From Allobosea sp. Root483D1 (GTDB lineage: Bacteria > Pseudomonadota > Alphaproteobacteria > Rhizobiales > Beijerinckiaceae), in the NCBI RefSeq assembly GCF_001429505.1, contig NZ_LMJW01000018.1:460905-517496 (forward strand): 56,592 bases of DNA, read 5' to 3'. The first letter of the stretch is position 1. Every line of letters starts with the position of its first letter. The notes below the pieces were generated by a model. It saw only the letters and a list, made by a program, of their open reading frames with translations, did no database searches and was not told where the DNA came from. This document shows positions 8,853 through 16,459 of the stretch, piece by piece. The translations under genes and the position numbers were made by a program.

Positions 8853-9149
8853 ATGATCATAGGCTTTCGCGATCAGTGGCTGCGGGCCTTTTTCGTGGAG
8901 GATGTCCATTCCCGAAACATTCCGTCCGAGCTCGAGGCTCGCTTGTTTCGGAAACTCCAGATGATCGACGACGCTGTTACGGATCAGGATTTGCGTGTGC
9001 CGCCCAGCAATCATTTCGAGAAGCTGCGCGGCAGTCTGGCCGGTTTCCATTCGATCCGCGTCAACCAGCAATGGCGGTTGATCTTCCGGTGGGATGGCGA
9101 ACGCGGCGAGGCGGATGGTATCTACCTGGACGATCACAGTTACCGATGA
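8853..9149 (+). CDS. higB: HigB-type toxin (RelE superfamily)
   Basis: A 98-residue HigB-like mRNA interferase toxin. Diagnostic features are LRVPPSNHFEKLRGSLAGFHSIRVNQQWRLIFRW (here as one run of motifs) and the C-terminal YLDDHSYR. The order toxin-first is typical of higBA. The start at 8853 lies 30 bp after a TACATAG -10-like stretch. HigB toxins cleave mRNA on the ribosome and are held by HigA, encoded 13 bp downstream. The pair sits between folA and hflK, in otherwise core genes. Confidence 0.9.
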   Translation: MIIGFRDQWLRAFFVEDVHSRNIPSELEARLFRKLQMIDDAVTDQDLRVPPSNHFEKLRGSLAGFHSIRVNQQWRLIFRWDGERGEADGIYLDDHSYR

Positions 9150-9162
9150 GAGCGAGGCGACG

Positions 9163-9471
9163 ATGCTGACGACCAAGCGCAAGCCGGCGAGCGTCGGGGA
9201 AATCCTCACGGAGGAATTCATGCAGCCGATGGGCCTGACCCAGAGCGCGCTCGCCGAGGCAATGGGCGTCCAGCGCAAGCACGTCAACGAGCTCTGTGGC
9301 GACCGCAGGACCGTGACGGCGGCAACTGCGCTGATTTTGGCGCGGGTGTTCGGCAACAGCCCGGATTTCTGGCTGAACCTGCAGCGGCGCAGCGACCTCT
9401 GGGCGGTGATGAACACGCCCGAACAGCGCGAGCGGGTCGAGCGCGCGCGCCCCTTGCGGAATGCCGCCTGA
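9163..9471 (+). CDS. higA: HigA-type antitoxin (XRE family)
   Basis: A 102-residue antitoxin with a Cro/C1-type helix-turn-helix (LTQSALAEAMGVQRKHVNEL) and the HigA-specific start GEILTEEFMQPMGL. VFGNSPDFWLNLQ closes the domain. The ATG at 9163 has a GAGG ribosome site; upstream codons would extend into higB. It should neutralise HigB and repress the pair. Confidence 0.9.
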   Translation: MLTTKRKPASVGEILTEEFMQPMGLTQSALAEAMGVQRKHVNELCGDRRTVTAATALILARVFGNSPDFWLNLQRRSDLWAVMNTPEQRERVERARPLRNAA

Positions 9472-9652
9472 GTAGGCTGCTTGAGCTGTCGGATCGAGAA
9501 CTGCGACGAACGGCCTACGACTAAAGGGGCTTGCGTCGTTGACGAATCCGTGGCCGATGCCCAATTCAACGCCCATTGCGCCACATGGCGCTGACAGCGA
9601 TCTGCCGTTCAGCTATGCACGGTCGAAGCAAAGAGTGAGGAACGGCTGAGGC

Positions 9653-10849
9653 ATGCCTTGGAGTAACCAGAGCGGCGGTAGTGGTGGCAGCGGCGGCGGT
9701 GGTGGCCCCTGGGGCCAGCGTGGCGGCGGCGGCAATGGCGGCGGCCCCTGGGGGGGCGGCGGTCCTTCCGGCGGCAACACCCCGCCCGATCTCGAGGAGA
9801 TCATCCGGCGCGGCCAGGACCGGCTCAAGAATTTCATGCCGGGCGGCAATCTCGGCGGGCGCGGGCTCCTGCTCGTCGGCCTCGGTCTGGTGCTGCTCTG
9901 GCTCGCCACCGGCGTCTACACGGTGCGGCCCAACGAGGTCGGCCTCAACCTGATCTTCGGAAAATATGTCGGCAAGACCGCGCAGGGCCTGAACTACAAC
10001 CTGCCTTATCCGATCGGCAGCGTGGTCAAGCCGCAGGTGACCAACGTCATCACCACCGAGGTCGGCTTCCGCACCGTCGAATCGGCGCGCACCTCGCGCC
10101 AGACCGATGTCGCCGAGGAAAGCCTGATGCTGACCGGCGACGAGAACATCGTCGACATCGACGTGATCGTGCAGTGGCAGATCGATCCGGGCGCGCCCGA
10201 GGCCTTCGTTTTCAACATCCAGGATCCGCCGGGCACGGTGAAGGCGGTGGCCGAAAGCGCTGTGCGCGAGGTCATCGGCCGGCGCAACATCCAGCCGGTG
10301 CTGACCACCGATCGCGCCGCGATCGAGACCGAAGTGCGCCAGCTGATGCAGGACACGCTGAACAGCTACCGCGCCGGCGTGCTGATCCGGCTGGTGCAGT
10401 TGCAGAAGGTCGACCCGCCGCAGCAGGTCATCGACGCCTTCCGCGACGTCCAGGCGGCGCGCGCCGACCAGGAGCGCCTGCGCAACCAGGCCGAGACCTA
10501 CGCCAACCAGGTCGTGCCCGAATCGCGCGGCCGTGCGGCGCAGCTGCTGCAGTCCGCCGAGGCCTTCAAGGACCAGACGGTCAACGAGGCGCTCGGCCAG
10601 ATCAGCCGCTTCAACTCGGTCTATGAGCAATACAAGAACGCGCCCGCCGTCACCCGCGAGCGCCTCTTCCTCGAAACCATGGAGCGCGTCTTCGGCGGCA
10701 TGGACAAGGTGATTCTCGATCAGAACGGCTCCGGCAACGGCGTCGTGCCGTATCTGCCGCTCGGTGAGCTCGGCCAGCATCAGCAGCGCCGGCCAGCCGG
10801 CCAGAACCAGGGCCAGGCCCAGGCCCAGCAGCAGGGAACGACCCGATGA
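9653..10849 (+). CDS. hflK: FtsH protease modulator HflK
   Basis: A 398-residue HflK of the SPFH/prohibitin family. It forms a membrane complex with HflC that controls FtsH. A Gly-rich N-terminus (residues 8-42) precedes a transmembrane helix (about 71-90) and the SPFH domain starting TVRPNEVGLNLIFGKYVG. The C-terminus is low-complexity Gln/Gly. The ATG at 9653 follows a GAGGAACGGCTGAGG purine-rich site. It overlaps hflC by ATGA. Confidence 0.96.
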   Translation: MPWSNQSGGSGGSGGGGGPWGQRGGGGNGGGPWGGGGPSGGNTPPDLEEIIRRGQDRLKNFMPGGNLGGRGLLLVGLGLVLLWLATGVYTVRPNEVGLNLIFGKYVGKTAQGLNYNLPYPIGSVVKPQVTNVITTEVGFRTVESARTSRQTDVAEESLMLTGDENIVDIDVIVQWQIDPGAPEAFVFNIQDPPGTVKAVAESAVREVIGRRNIQPVLTTDRAAIETEVRQLMQDTLNSYRAGVLIRLVQLQKVDPPQQVIDAFRDVQAARADQERLRNQAETYANQVVPESRGRAAQLLQSAEAFKDQTVNEALGQISRFNSVYEQYKNAPAVTRERLFLETMERVFGGMDKVILDQNGSGNGVVPYLPLGELGQHQQRRPAGQNQGQAQAQQQGTTR

Positions 10850-11772
10850 GCGGCTTCCTTCGCGTCGGCGCCCTGGCCGTCATCGCCATCGTCGCGGTTG
10901 TCTTCTACGCCGCGACCTTCGTCGTCCAGCAGACCCAGTCGGCGATCGTGCTGCGCTTCGGCGCGGTGCGCAGCGTCGTCACCGAGCCGGGGCTCTATTT
11001 CAAGCTGCCGGCTCCGTTCGAGCAGGTCACCTATCTCGACAACCGTATCCTCGACCTCGACCTGCCGGCGCAGGAGATCATCGCCTCCGACCAGAAGCGG
11101 CTGGTGGTCGATGCCTTCACGCGCTACCGGATCTCCGATCCGCTGCGCTTCTACCAGGCGGTCAACAACATCCCGCGCGCCAATTCGCAGCTCGCCTCGA
11201 TCGTCAACGGCCAGGTCCGCTCGGTTCTCGCCGAGGCGACGTTCACGTCGATGGTGCGTAACGATCGCTCGCGGCTGATGAACCGCATCCGCGACGACGT
11301 GAACCGCGAGGCCGCTCGTTTCGGCATGACCGTGGTCGACGTCCGGTTGCGCCGTGTCGACCTGCCGCAGGCGAACTCGCAGGCGGTGTTCCAGCGCATG
11401 CAGACCGAGCGCCAGCGCGAGGCGGCGGAAGCACGCGCGCTGGGCGGCCAGCAGTCGCAGGAGATCCGGGCACGGGCCGAGCGCGACGCGATCATCATCG
11501 TCGCCGAGGCGCAGCGGAAGTCGGACGAGACCCGCGGCCAGGGCGAGGGCGAGCGTAACCGCATCTTCGCCGAGGGCTTCGGCAAGGATCCGGAGTTCTT
11601 CGCCTTCTACCGTTCGATGCAGGCTTATGAAGCGAGCCTGAAGGCCGGCGACACACGCATGTTGCTGACGCCGGATTCGCCGTTCTTCCGCTTCTTCAAC
11701 GACCCGTCCGGCAAACGTGCCGGCGCGGCCAGCGATGCGGCCCCGGCGACGCCGGCAGCACCCAAGCCCTGA
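10846..11772 (+). CDS. hflC: FtsH protease modulator HflC
   Basis: A 308-residue HflC, the SPFH partner of HflK. An N-terminal transmembrane helix (VGALAVIAIVAVVFYAATFV) is followed by QQTQSAIVLRFGAV and a helical stretch rich in EAEARA-type sequence. GEGERNRIFAEGFGKDPEFFAFYRSMQAY is the conserved HflC C-terminal segment (two adjoining motifs). It starts inside the hflK stop codon, which implies coupled translation in fixed ratio. Confidence 0.96.
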   Translation: MSGFLRVGALAVIAIVAVVFYAATFVVQQTQSAIVLRFGAVRSVVTEPGLYFKLPAPFEQVTYLDNRILDLDLPAQEIIASDQKRLVVDAFTRYRISDPLRFYQAVNNIPRANSQLASIVNGQVRSVLAEATFTSMVRNDRSRLMNRIRDDVNREAARFGMTVVDVRLRRVDLPQANSQAVFQRMQTERQREAAEARALGGQQSQEIRARAERDAIIIVAEAQRKSDETRGQGEGERNRIFAEGFGKDPEFFAFYRSMQAYEASLKAGDTRMLLTPDSPFFRFFNDPSGKRAGAASDAAPATPAAPKP

Positions 11773-11775
11773 TCC

Positions 11776-11828
11776 TAGAGCAGGATGCGAAAAAGTGGGA
11801 ACCGGTTTTTCGCAGAAATCCTGCTCTA
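11776..11828. repeat. Palindromic intergenic repeat, TAGAGCAGGAT type
   Basis: TAGAGCAGGAT (11776-11786) with GCGAAAAA (11787-11794) mirrors TTTTTCGC (11806-11813) and ATCCTGCTCTA (11818-11828), leaving a 4-base bulge. From memory this GAGCAGGATGCGAAAAAGTGGGAA-like unit is common in Hyphomicrobiales genomes. It could also end the hflKC transcript. Confidence 0.75.
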
Positions 11829-11841
11829 AATCCCTAGAATC

Positions 11842-11890
11842 GATCACGTTTTATGATTTTGGATCGCTTCGATCCAAAATCACCGTGATC
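11842..11890. repeat. Second palindrome, GATCACG...CGTGATC
   Basis: GATCACG (11842-11848) and CGTGATC (11884-11890) enclose a perfect 11-bp stem, ATTTTGGATCG/CGATCCAAAAT, with a 3-base CTT loop (11856-11880). It follows the first palindrome by 13 bp. Together they fill the hflC-DUF2065 gap. Confidence 0.75.
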
Positions 11891-11908
11891 TAGGACCGAG
11901 CGCTGCGC

Positions 11909-12094
11909 ATGACAGATTTCCTCGCGGCGCTCGGCCTGGTCTTCGCCATCGAGGGACTGCTCTTCGCGTCAATTCCCGAGATCGCCAAGGAGGCGCTGCG
12001 AAGCGCCTCCGAGACGCCCGCGGAGCGGATGCGCCTGATTGGCATCGTCTCGGCGGTCGTCGGCGTCGGCCTGGTCTGGCTGGCCAGGAGCTGA
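11909..12094 (+). CDS. DUF2065 family small membrane protein
   Basis: A 61-residue protein with two hydrophobic helices (FLAALGLVFAIEGLLFASIP and IGIVSAVVGVGLVWLARS). It is recognisable as DUF2065, which often follows hflKC in proteobacteria. Function is unknown. Two palindromes separate it from hflC. Confidence 0.85.
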   Translation: MTDFLAALGLVFAIEGLLFASIPEIAKEALRSASETPAERMRLIGIVSAVVGVGLVWLARS

Positions 12095-12124
12095 CCGGAC
12101 CTTTTCGAACGATCACGGCATTAT

Positions 12125-12140
12125 GACGCAATCTTGCGTC
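12125..12140. promoter_or_regulatory. Perfect inverted repeat upstream of degP
   Basis: GACGCAA-TC-TTGCGTC, 7-bp perfect arms with a 2-base centre, lies about 110 bp before the degP ATG and before a TTGACG (12157-12162) that could be a -35 element. Possible regulator site; no regulator is identified. Confidence 0.35.
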
Positions 12141-12250
12141 GCCCTTACGCCTCATTTTGACGTTCTTAAGTTGCGTTCGGATTCCGGCTGCGCTGCAATG
12201 ACGTCAAGGCCGACAACTTGGCGCGACATCTCATGATCATGAGGACATCG

Positions 12251-13789
12251 ATGGCACTCACACATTCCCATGCCTACCGTCTGGCGCGGGTCGCGACTGT
12301 CGCCGGCATGGCCTTCGCGACGGTGCCCGCCTTCGGTCAGGCGACGCCGGCACCTGGCAACGTCCAGGCCACGCCGCAGGCCCATGGCACCACCATCTCG
12401 CTGGCCGATCTCGCCGAGCGGGTGATGCCGGCAGTGGTCAACATCGCGGCAGTGACGACCAGCGAGACGCGCGGCCGCAACCTGCCGCAGCTGCCGCAGC
12501 TCGGCCCCGACACGCCGTTCGGCGACCTGTTCGAGGAATTCTTCAATCGCCGTGGCCAGGGCCAGCAGGGCCAGCAGGGTCAGAACCAGCCGCCGCAGCC
12601 GCGCCGCTCGCAATCGGCCGGCTCGGGCTTCGTGGTCGACCCGTCGGGCCTGGTGGTGACCAACAACCATGTCATCGGCGACGCCAACGAGATCACCGTG
12701 GTGTTCAGCGACGGCCTGCGCCTCAAGGCCGAGGTCGTCGGCAAGGACACCAAGGTCGACCTAGCGCTGCTGCGCGTGAAGCACGACAAGCCGCTGCCCT
12801 TCGTGAAGTTCGGCGATTCCGACAAGATGCGGATCGGTGATCCCGTCATGGCGATCGGCAACCCGTTCGGCCTCGGCGGCTCGGTCTCGTCGGGCATCGT
12901 CTCGGCCCGCAACCGCGACATCAACCAGGGCCCCTACGACACCTATATCCAGACCGACGCGGCCATCAACAAGGGCAATTCCGGCGGCCCGCTGTTCAAC
13001 ATGGCCGGCGAGGTGATCGGCATCAACACAGCGATCCTGTCGCCGACCGGCGGCTCGGTCGGCATCGGCTTCGCCGTGCCATCGTCGCTCGCGACCAACA
13101 TCGTCGATCAGCTGCGCGAGTTCGGCGAGACCCGCCGCGGCTGGCTCGGCGTGCGCATCCAGAACGTCGATGACGCCGCTGCCGAGGCGCTCGGCCTCGG
13201 CACCGCACGCGGCGCGCTGATCGCCGGCATCGACGAGAAGGGCCCGGCCAAGCCGGCCGGCCTCGAGATCGGCGACGTGATCGTCAAGTTCGACGGCAAG
13301 GACGTGAAGGATTCGCGCGAGCTGCCGCGCATCGTCGCCGGCACACCGGTCGGCAAGGACGTTCCGATCCAGGTGATGCGCAAGGGCAAGGAGCTCGCCA
13401 AGACGGTCAAGCTCGCCCGGCTCGAGGACGGCGAGAAGGTCCAGCAGGCTTCGGCCAACAAGCCGGCGGTCGAGGCCGCCAAGCCCGCGACCGCTTCGGC
13501 GCTCGGCCTCGAATTCTCGGCCCAGAGCGAGGAGCTGCGCAAGCGCTACTCGATCAAGGACGGGCTGAAGGGCGTGATCATCACCAAGGTCGACAGCAAC
13601 TCCAACGCCGCCGACAAGCGCATCCTGGTCGGCGAGCTGGTGGTCGAGGTCGGCCAGGAGCCGGTGAATTCGCCTGATGACGTCACCAAGCGGCTCGACG
13701 CCCTGAAGAAGGAGGGCAAGAAGTCGGCCCTGCTGCTCGTCTCGAACGCCCAGGGCGAGGTCCGCTTCGTCGCGGTGACGATGAACTGA
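12251..13789 (+). CDS. degP: Periplasmic serine protease, DegP/Do family
   Basis: A 512-residue Do-type protease/chaperone of the periplasm. A signal peptide ends at AFG-QA (about residue 29). The catalytic triad is visible as His140 (VVTNNHVIG), Asp170 (KVDLALLRV) and Ser244 (NKGNSGGPLFN). Two PDZ domains follow, with GWLGVRIQNV starting the first near residue 297. Start codons further upstream exist (12218, 12233, 12239), but the ATG at 12251 has GAGGA at ideal spacing and opens the signal peptide. A Gln-rich loop (residues 101-118) is the LA-loop region. With hflKC it forms an envelope quality-control block. Confidence 0.95.
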   Translation: MALTHSHAYRLARVATVAGMAFATVPAFGQATPAPGNVQATPQAHGTTISLADLAERVMPAVVNIAAVTTSETRGRNLPQLPQLGPDTPFGDLFEEFFNRRGQGQQGQQGQNQPPQPRRSQSAGSGFVVDPSGLVVTNNHVIGDANEITVVFSDGLRLKAEVVGKDTKVDLALLRVKHDKPLPFVKFGDSDKMRIGDPVMAIGNPFGLGGSVSSGIVSARNRDINQGPYDTYIQTDAAINKGNSGGPLFNMAGEVIGINTAILSPTGGSVGIGFAVPSSLATNIVDQLREFGETRRGWLGVRIQNVDDAAAEALGLGTARGALIAGIDEKGPAKPAGLEIGDVIVKFDGKDVKDSRELPRIVAGTPVGKDVPIQVMRKGKELAKTVKLARLEDGEKVQQASANKPAVEAAKPATASALGLEFSAQSEELRKRYSIKDGLKGVIITKVDSNSNAADKRILVGELVVEVGQEPVNSPDDVTKRLDALKKEGKKSALLLVSNAQGEVRFVAVTMN

Positions 13790-13816
13790 CCTCGTCAGCC
13801 TGGTCCAAGCACGATC

Positions 13817-13844
13817 AAAGGCGGCCTGCGGGCCGCCTTTTTTC
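13817..13844 (+). terminator. Intrinsic terminator after degP
   Basis: AAAGGCGGCC (13817-13826) and GGCCGCCTTT (13831-13840) form a stem with a 4-base loop, followed by T residues. Confidence 0.9.
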
Positions 13845-13933
13845 TTGGGCGATGGCAGTGATCAGCATTTTGCATTGGCCGCGCGCTGGCGGCTCCGGCA
13901 GGTTTGCCGGAACACGCGTCAGAGAGGCCGCCA

Positions 13934-14275
13934 ATGCGCATGAGCGAGATCCCCTTCGGCACGACCGACTGGTCGACAGTCGAGCCTGAACACTTCGCTG
14001 GAGATCAGGGGCAAGCGACCTGGCGCACGCGGCGCTTCGGGCCGGCGGACAATCCGATCCGCGTCAGGATGGTCGAGTATTCGCCGGGCTATGTCTCGGA
14101 CCATTGGTGCGAGAAGGGGCATATCCTGCTCTGCCTCGAGGGCGAGCTCGAGACGACGTTGGCCGATGGCCGGGTCATGCTGCTTCGCGCCGGGATGAGC
14201 TATCAGGTCGCCGATCATGCCGAGCCGCACCGCTCGCGCGCGCCGAAGGGCGCGCGGCTGTTCATCGTCGACTGA
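13934..14275 (+). CDS. DHCW-motif cupin protein
   Basis: A 113-residue single-domain cupin of the group named for its DHCW motif, here read as SDHWCEKGHILLCLEGELET, with conserved metal-site His/Cys residues. DGRVMLLRAGMSYQVADHAEPH is the second cupin motif. The substrate is unknown. The ATG at 13934 has a GAGAGG ribosome site. It ends 3 bp before the convergent serB stop. Confidence 0.85.
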   Translation: MRMSEIPFGTTDWSTVEPEHFAGDQGQATWRTRRFGPADNPIRVRMVEYSPGYVSDHWCEKGHILLCLEGELETTLADGRVMLLRAGMSYQVADHAEPHRSRAPKGARLFIVD

Positions 14276-14278
14276 GTT

Positions 14279-15169
14279 TCAGCCCCTGACGATCTCGTCG
14301 CCGCGATAGCCCTGGGCGTAGAGCAGCGCGGTGAGATCGGCATGGTCGAGGCGCGCATCGGCCGCGGCCGCGACCGCCGGCTTGGCGCGATAGGCGACGC
14401 CGAGCCCGGCCTCGCCCAGCATGGCGAGATCGTTGGCGCCGTCGCCGACAGCGAGCGTCGCCTCGTTCGGCAGGCCGAAGCGGGCGCGCAATTCGATCAG
14501 CGCGTCGAGCTTGGCCTGCTTGCCGAGGATCGGCTCGGCAACCAGCCCCGAAAGCAGTGCCCCCTCGCTGAGCAGGATGTTGGAGCGGTGCTCGTCGAAG
14601 CCGATCGTCTGGCTGATCGGGCCGGTGAAGACGGTGAACCCGCCCGAGACCAGCGCCGTATAGCCGCCATGGGCGCGCATGGTGCGGACCAGAGCGCTGC
14701 CGCCGGGTGTCAGCGTGATGCTCTTGGCGATGATCTCGTTGACGACGCCGAGCGCGATGCCCTTGAGCAAGCCGACGCGCTCGCGCAGCGCCGGCTCGAA
14801 TTCGAGCTCACCGCGCATGGCCCGCTCCGTGATGCCGGAGACCTTGTCCTTCAGGCCGACATAGGCGGCGAGCTCGTCGATGCACTCCTGGCCGATCATG
14901 GTGGAATCCATGTCGGCGAGGAACAGGCGCTTGCGGCGGGTGGCGGCGGGCTGGACGATGATGTCGACCGGAGTGCCGCCCAGCGCCTCGCGCAGTGTCG
15001 CTTCGAGCTTGCGCGCATCGCCGGCTTCCGCGAAGAGGTCGGCCGCGATCTCGCCATCGAGGCGTTCGGTTCGCGCAGGGGCGGGCGAGGCAGCGCGCAG
15101 GCGGGCGAGCAGGCCATCGTCGAGCAGGGCCTGACCATGGGCGGAGACGAAGGTGGCGACGAGCGTCAT
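14279..15169 (-). CDS. serB: Phosphoserine phosphatase
   Basis: A 296-residue HAD phosphatase that makes L-serine from phosphoserine. The HAD motif I is DMDST at residues 86-90 (nucleophile Asp86, acid Asp88), then EELAAYVGLKDKVSGIT-type substrate helix, SGGFTVF motif II and VGDGANDLAML motif III. The N-terminal ~75 residues are the ACT-like part of the long SerB type. The true start is the ATG at 15169. The frame stays open far upstream inside miaA, and that extension is rejected. Divergent from miaA with 18 bp between start codons. Confidence 0.95.
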   Translation of the reverse strand: MTLVATFVSAHGQALLDDGLLARLRAASPAPARTERLDGEIAADLFAEAGDARKLEATLREALGGTPVDIIVQPAATRRKRLFLADMDSTMIGQECIDELAAYVGLKDKVSGITERAMRGELEFEPALRERVGLLKGIALGVVNEIIAKSITLTPGGSALVRTMRAHGGYTALVSGGFTVFTGPISQTIGFDEHRSNILLSEGALLSGLVAEPILGKQAKLDALIELRARFGLPNEATLAVGDGANDLAMLGEAGLGVAYRAKPAVAAAADARLDHADLTALLYAQGYRGDEIVRG

Positions 15170-15187
15170 GAGGGAGCCGGGCAACAG

Positions 15188-16108
15188 GTGAGATACAGCG
15201 CGGTGCTCATCGCAGGTCCGACCGCGAGCGGCAAGTCGGCGCTGGCGGTCGAACTCGCCCGCCGTTTCGGCGGCGTCGTGGTCAATGCCGACTCGATGCA
15301 GGTCTATCGCGACCTCCAGGTCATCACGGCGCGGCCGACGCCGGCGGAGATGGGCGAGGTGCCGCATCGGCTCTACGGCCACATCGACGGCGCGGTGAAC
15401 CATTCCGCCGCGGCCTATGCGACCGAGGTCACGGCGCTCTTGCAGGAACTGGCGGGGCAGGGCGCCTTGCCGGTGCTGGTCGGCGGCACCGGGCTCTACT
15501 TCAAGGCGTTGACCGAGGGGCTTTCGGAGATCCCGCCGGTGCCCGAGGAGGTTCGCATCGCCTTCCGGGCTCGGGCGGAGCAGCGCGAAACCGGCGAATT
15601 GCACGCAGAGCTCGCCGACAGAGATCCGGAGATGGCGGCGCGCCTGCGGCCGAGCGATCGCCTGCGGGTGATGCGGGCGCTGGAGGTGTTCGAGGCGACC
15701 GGGCGCTCGCTGGCGAGCTTCCAGGGTTCGAGGCGGCCGGGGCCATTGGCGGGGCAAAGCCTGCTCAAGCTCTTCCTGGCGCCGGAGCGGGAGCTGGTGC
15801 GTGCCCGGATCGATCAGCGCTTCGATGCGATGATGGCGCAGGGGGCTCTCGACGAGGTCGCGACCATGCGTGAGCGCCGGCTCGATCCGCTGCTGCCGGT
15901 GATGCGCGCCCATGGCGTGCCGGGGCTGATCGCCTATCTCGACGGGCAGCTTCCGTTGGACGAGGCAGTGGCGCGCGGCAAGGCCGACACCCGGGCCTAT
16001 GCGAAGCGGCAGGTGACCTGGTTCCGTCACCAGATGGAAGGCTGGGCAGCGGCGGCGCCGGAGACGGCGCTGGATGTCGCGCTCGCGGCTTGCAGCGCGA
16101 CGGACTGA
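15188..16108 (+). CDS. miaA: tRNA dimethylallyltransferase
   Basis: A 306-residue MiaA that adds the dimethylallyl group to A37 of tRNAs reading UNN codons. The P-loop GPTASGKS (residues 10-17), NADSMQVYRDL and VGGTGLYFKALTEGLSEIP are the family signatures, and TRAYAKRQVTWFR the conserved end. GTG at 15188 is taken as start since it precedes the P-loop strand at the usual distance. The frame is open much further upstream, in antisense to serB. Confidence 0.94.
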   Translation: MRYSAVLIAGPTASGKSALAVELARRFGGVVVNADSMQVYRDLQVITARPTPAEMGEVPHRLYGHIDGAVNHSAAAYATEVTALLQELAGQGALPVLVGGTGLYFKALTEGLSEIPPVPEEVRIAFRARAEQRETGELHAELADRDPEMAARLRPSDRLRVMRALEVFEATGRSLASFQGSRRPGPLAGQSLLKLFLAPERELVRARIDQRFDAMMAQGALDEVATMRERRLDPLLPVMRAHGVPGLIAYLDGQLPLDEAVARGKADTRAYAKRQVTWFRHQMEGWAAAAPETALDVALAACSATD

Positions 16109-16154
16109 GCCATTCCTTTGACACGGGGGCTGTTCTTGCCTGCAGGCGCGGGAG

Positions 16155-16176
16155 CCCTCCCCACAAGGGGGGAGAG
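16155..16176. repeat. C/G-rich hairpin after miaA
   Basis: CTCCCC (16157-16162) and GGGGAG (16169-16174) around ACAAGG. There is no T-run. It resembles the CCTTCTCCCC-type repeats at 33601 and 42217 and may act as a weak terminator of miaA. Confidence 0.5.
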
Positions 16177-16247
16177 GACAGGCCGCGGCTCCGTGGATGA
16201 GCATGTGCAGCCTTCTTGCGATCGTCCTGTGCCGGCTCTAATCCCGC

Positions 16248-16276
16248 TTGACCATGCGGCGCTGCTCGTTTAGCGT
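16248..16276 (+). promoter_or_regulatory. Candidate promoter of the ilvB leader
   Basis: TTGACC (16248-16253), a 17-bp spacer and TAGCGT (16271-16276). The -35 is good, the -10 weak. A start near 16283 would place the leader-peptide ATG about 25 bases into the transcript. Confidence 0.45.
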
Positions 16277-16307
16277 TCGGCAACTTTCGTTCCAACAGGG
16301 CTGCGAC

Positions 16308-16343
16308 ATGCGCAAGCTTATTATCGTACAGGTGCGCTGGTAG
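16308..16343 (+). CDS. ilvB leader peptide (MRKLIIVQVRW)
   Basis: An 11-codon frame, ATG to TAG, preceded by an AGGG ribosome site. Five of its 11 codons are Leu, Ile or Val (CTT ATT ATC GTA and GTG), the three products of the pathway that ilvB starts. It is followed at once by competing RNA hairpins and an intrinsic terminator, 117 bases before ilvB. This is the layout of a transcription attenuator controlled by charged branched-chain tRNAs. Confidence 0.88.
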   Translation: MRKLIIVQVRW

Positions 16344-16410
16344 GGGCCGGTTTAACAACCGGGCGTCCCCGACGCCAGCGCACGCCCAGGCCCCTCCGAG
16401 GGCCTTTTTT
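16332..16410 (+). promoter_or_regulatory. Transcription attenuator of ilvB
   Basis: Three competing pairings are seen. A long hairpin has GTGCGCTGG (16332-16340, the last codons of the leader) with CCAGCGCAC (16375-16383), and inside it GGGG/CCCC and CCGGTT/AACCGG (16347-16362). An intrinsic terminator has AGGCCC (16388-16393) with GGGCCT (16400-16405), then a T-run. An antiterminator is possible between AGGGGCC (16342-16348) and GGCCCCT (16389-16395). Ribosome position on the Leu-Ile-Ile-Val codons would decide which forms; the exact state logic is inferred. Confidence 0.85.
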
Positions 16411-16459
16411 ATTGCCTTTTTCCGACCGAACCTGACCAAGACCTCCGCAGGAGACCGTT

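Noticed and set aside
14342..15187. Long N-terminal extension of miaA in frame
   Set aside because: The extension is antisense to serB and lacks MiaA features; the family P-loop sits at the normal distance from GTG 15188.
15170..16204. N-terminal extension of serB in frame on the minus strand
   Set aside because: It is antisense to miaA and rich in Arg/Pro/His; SerB begins at 15169.
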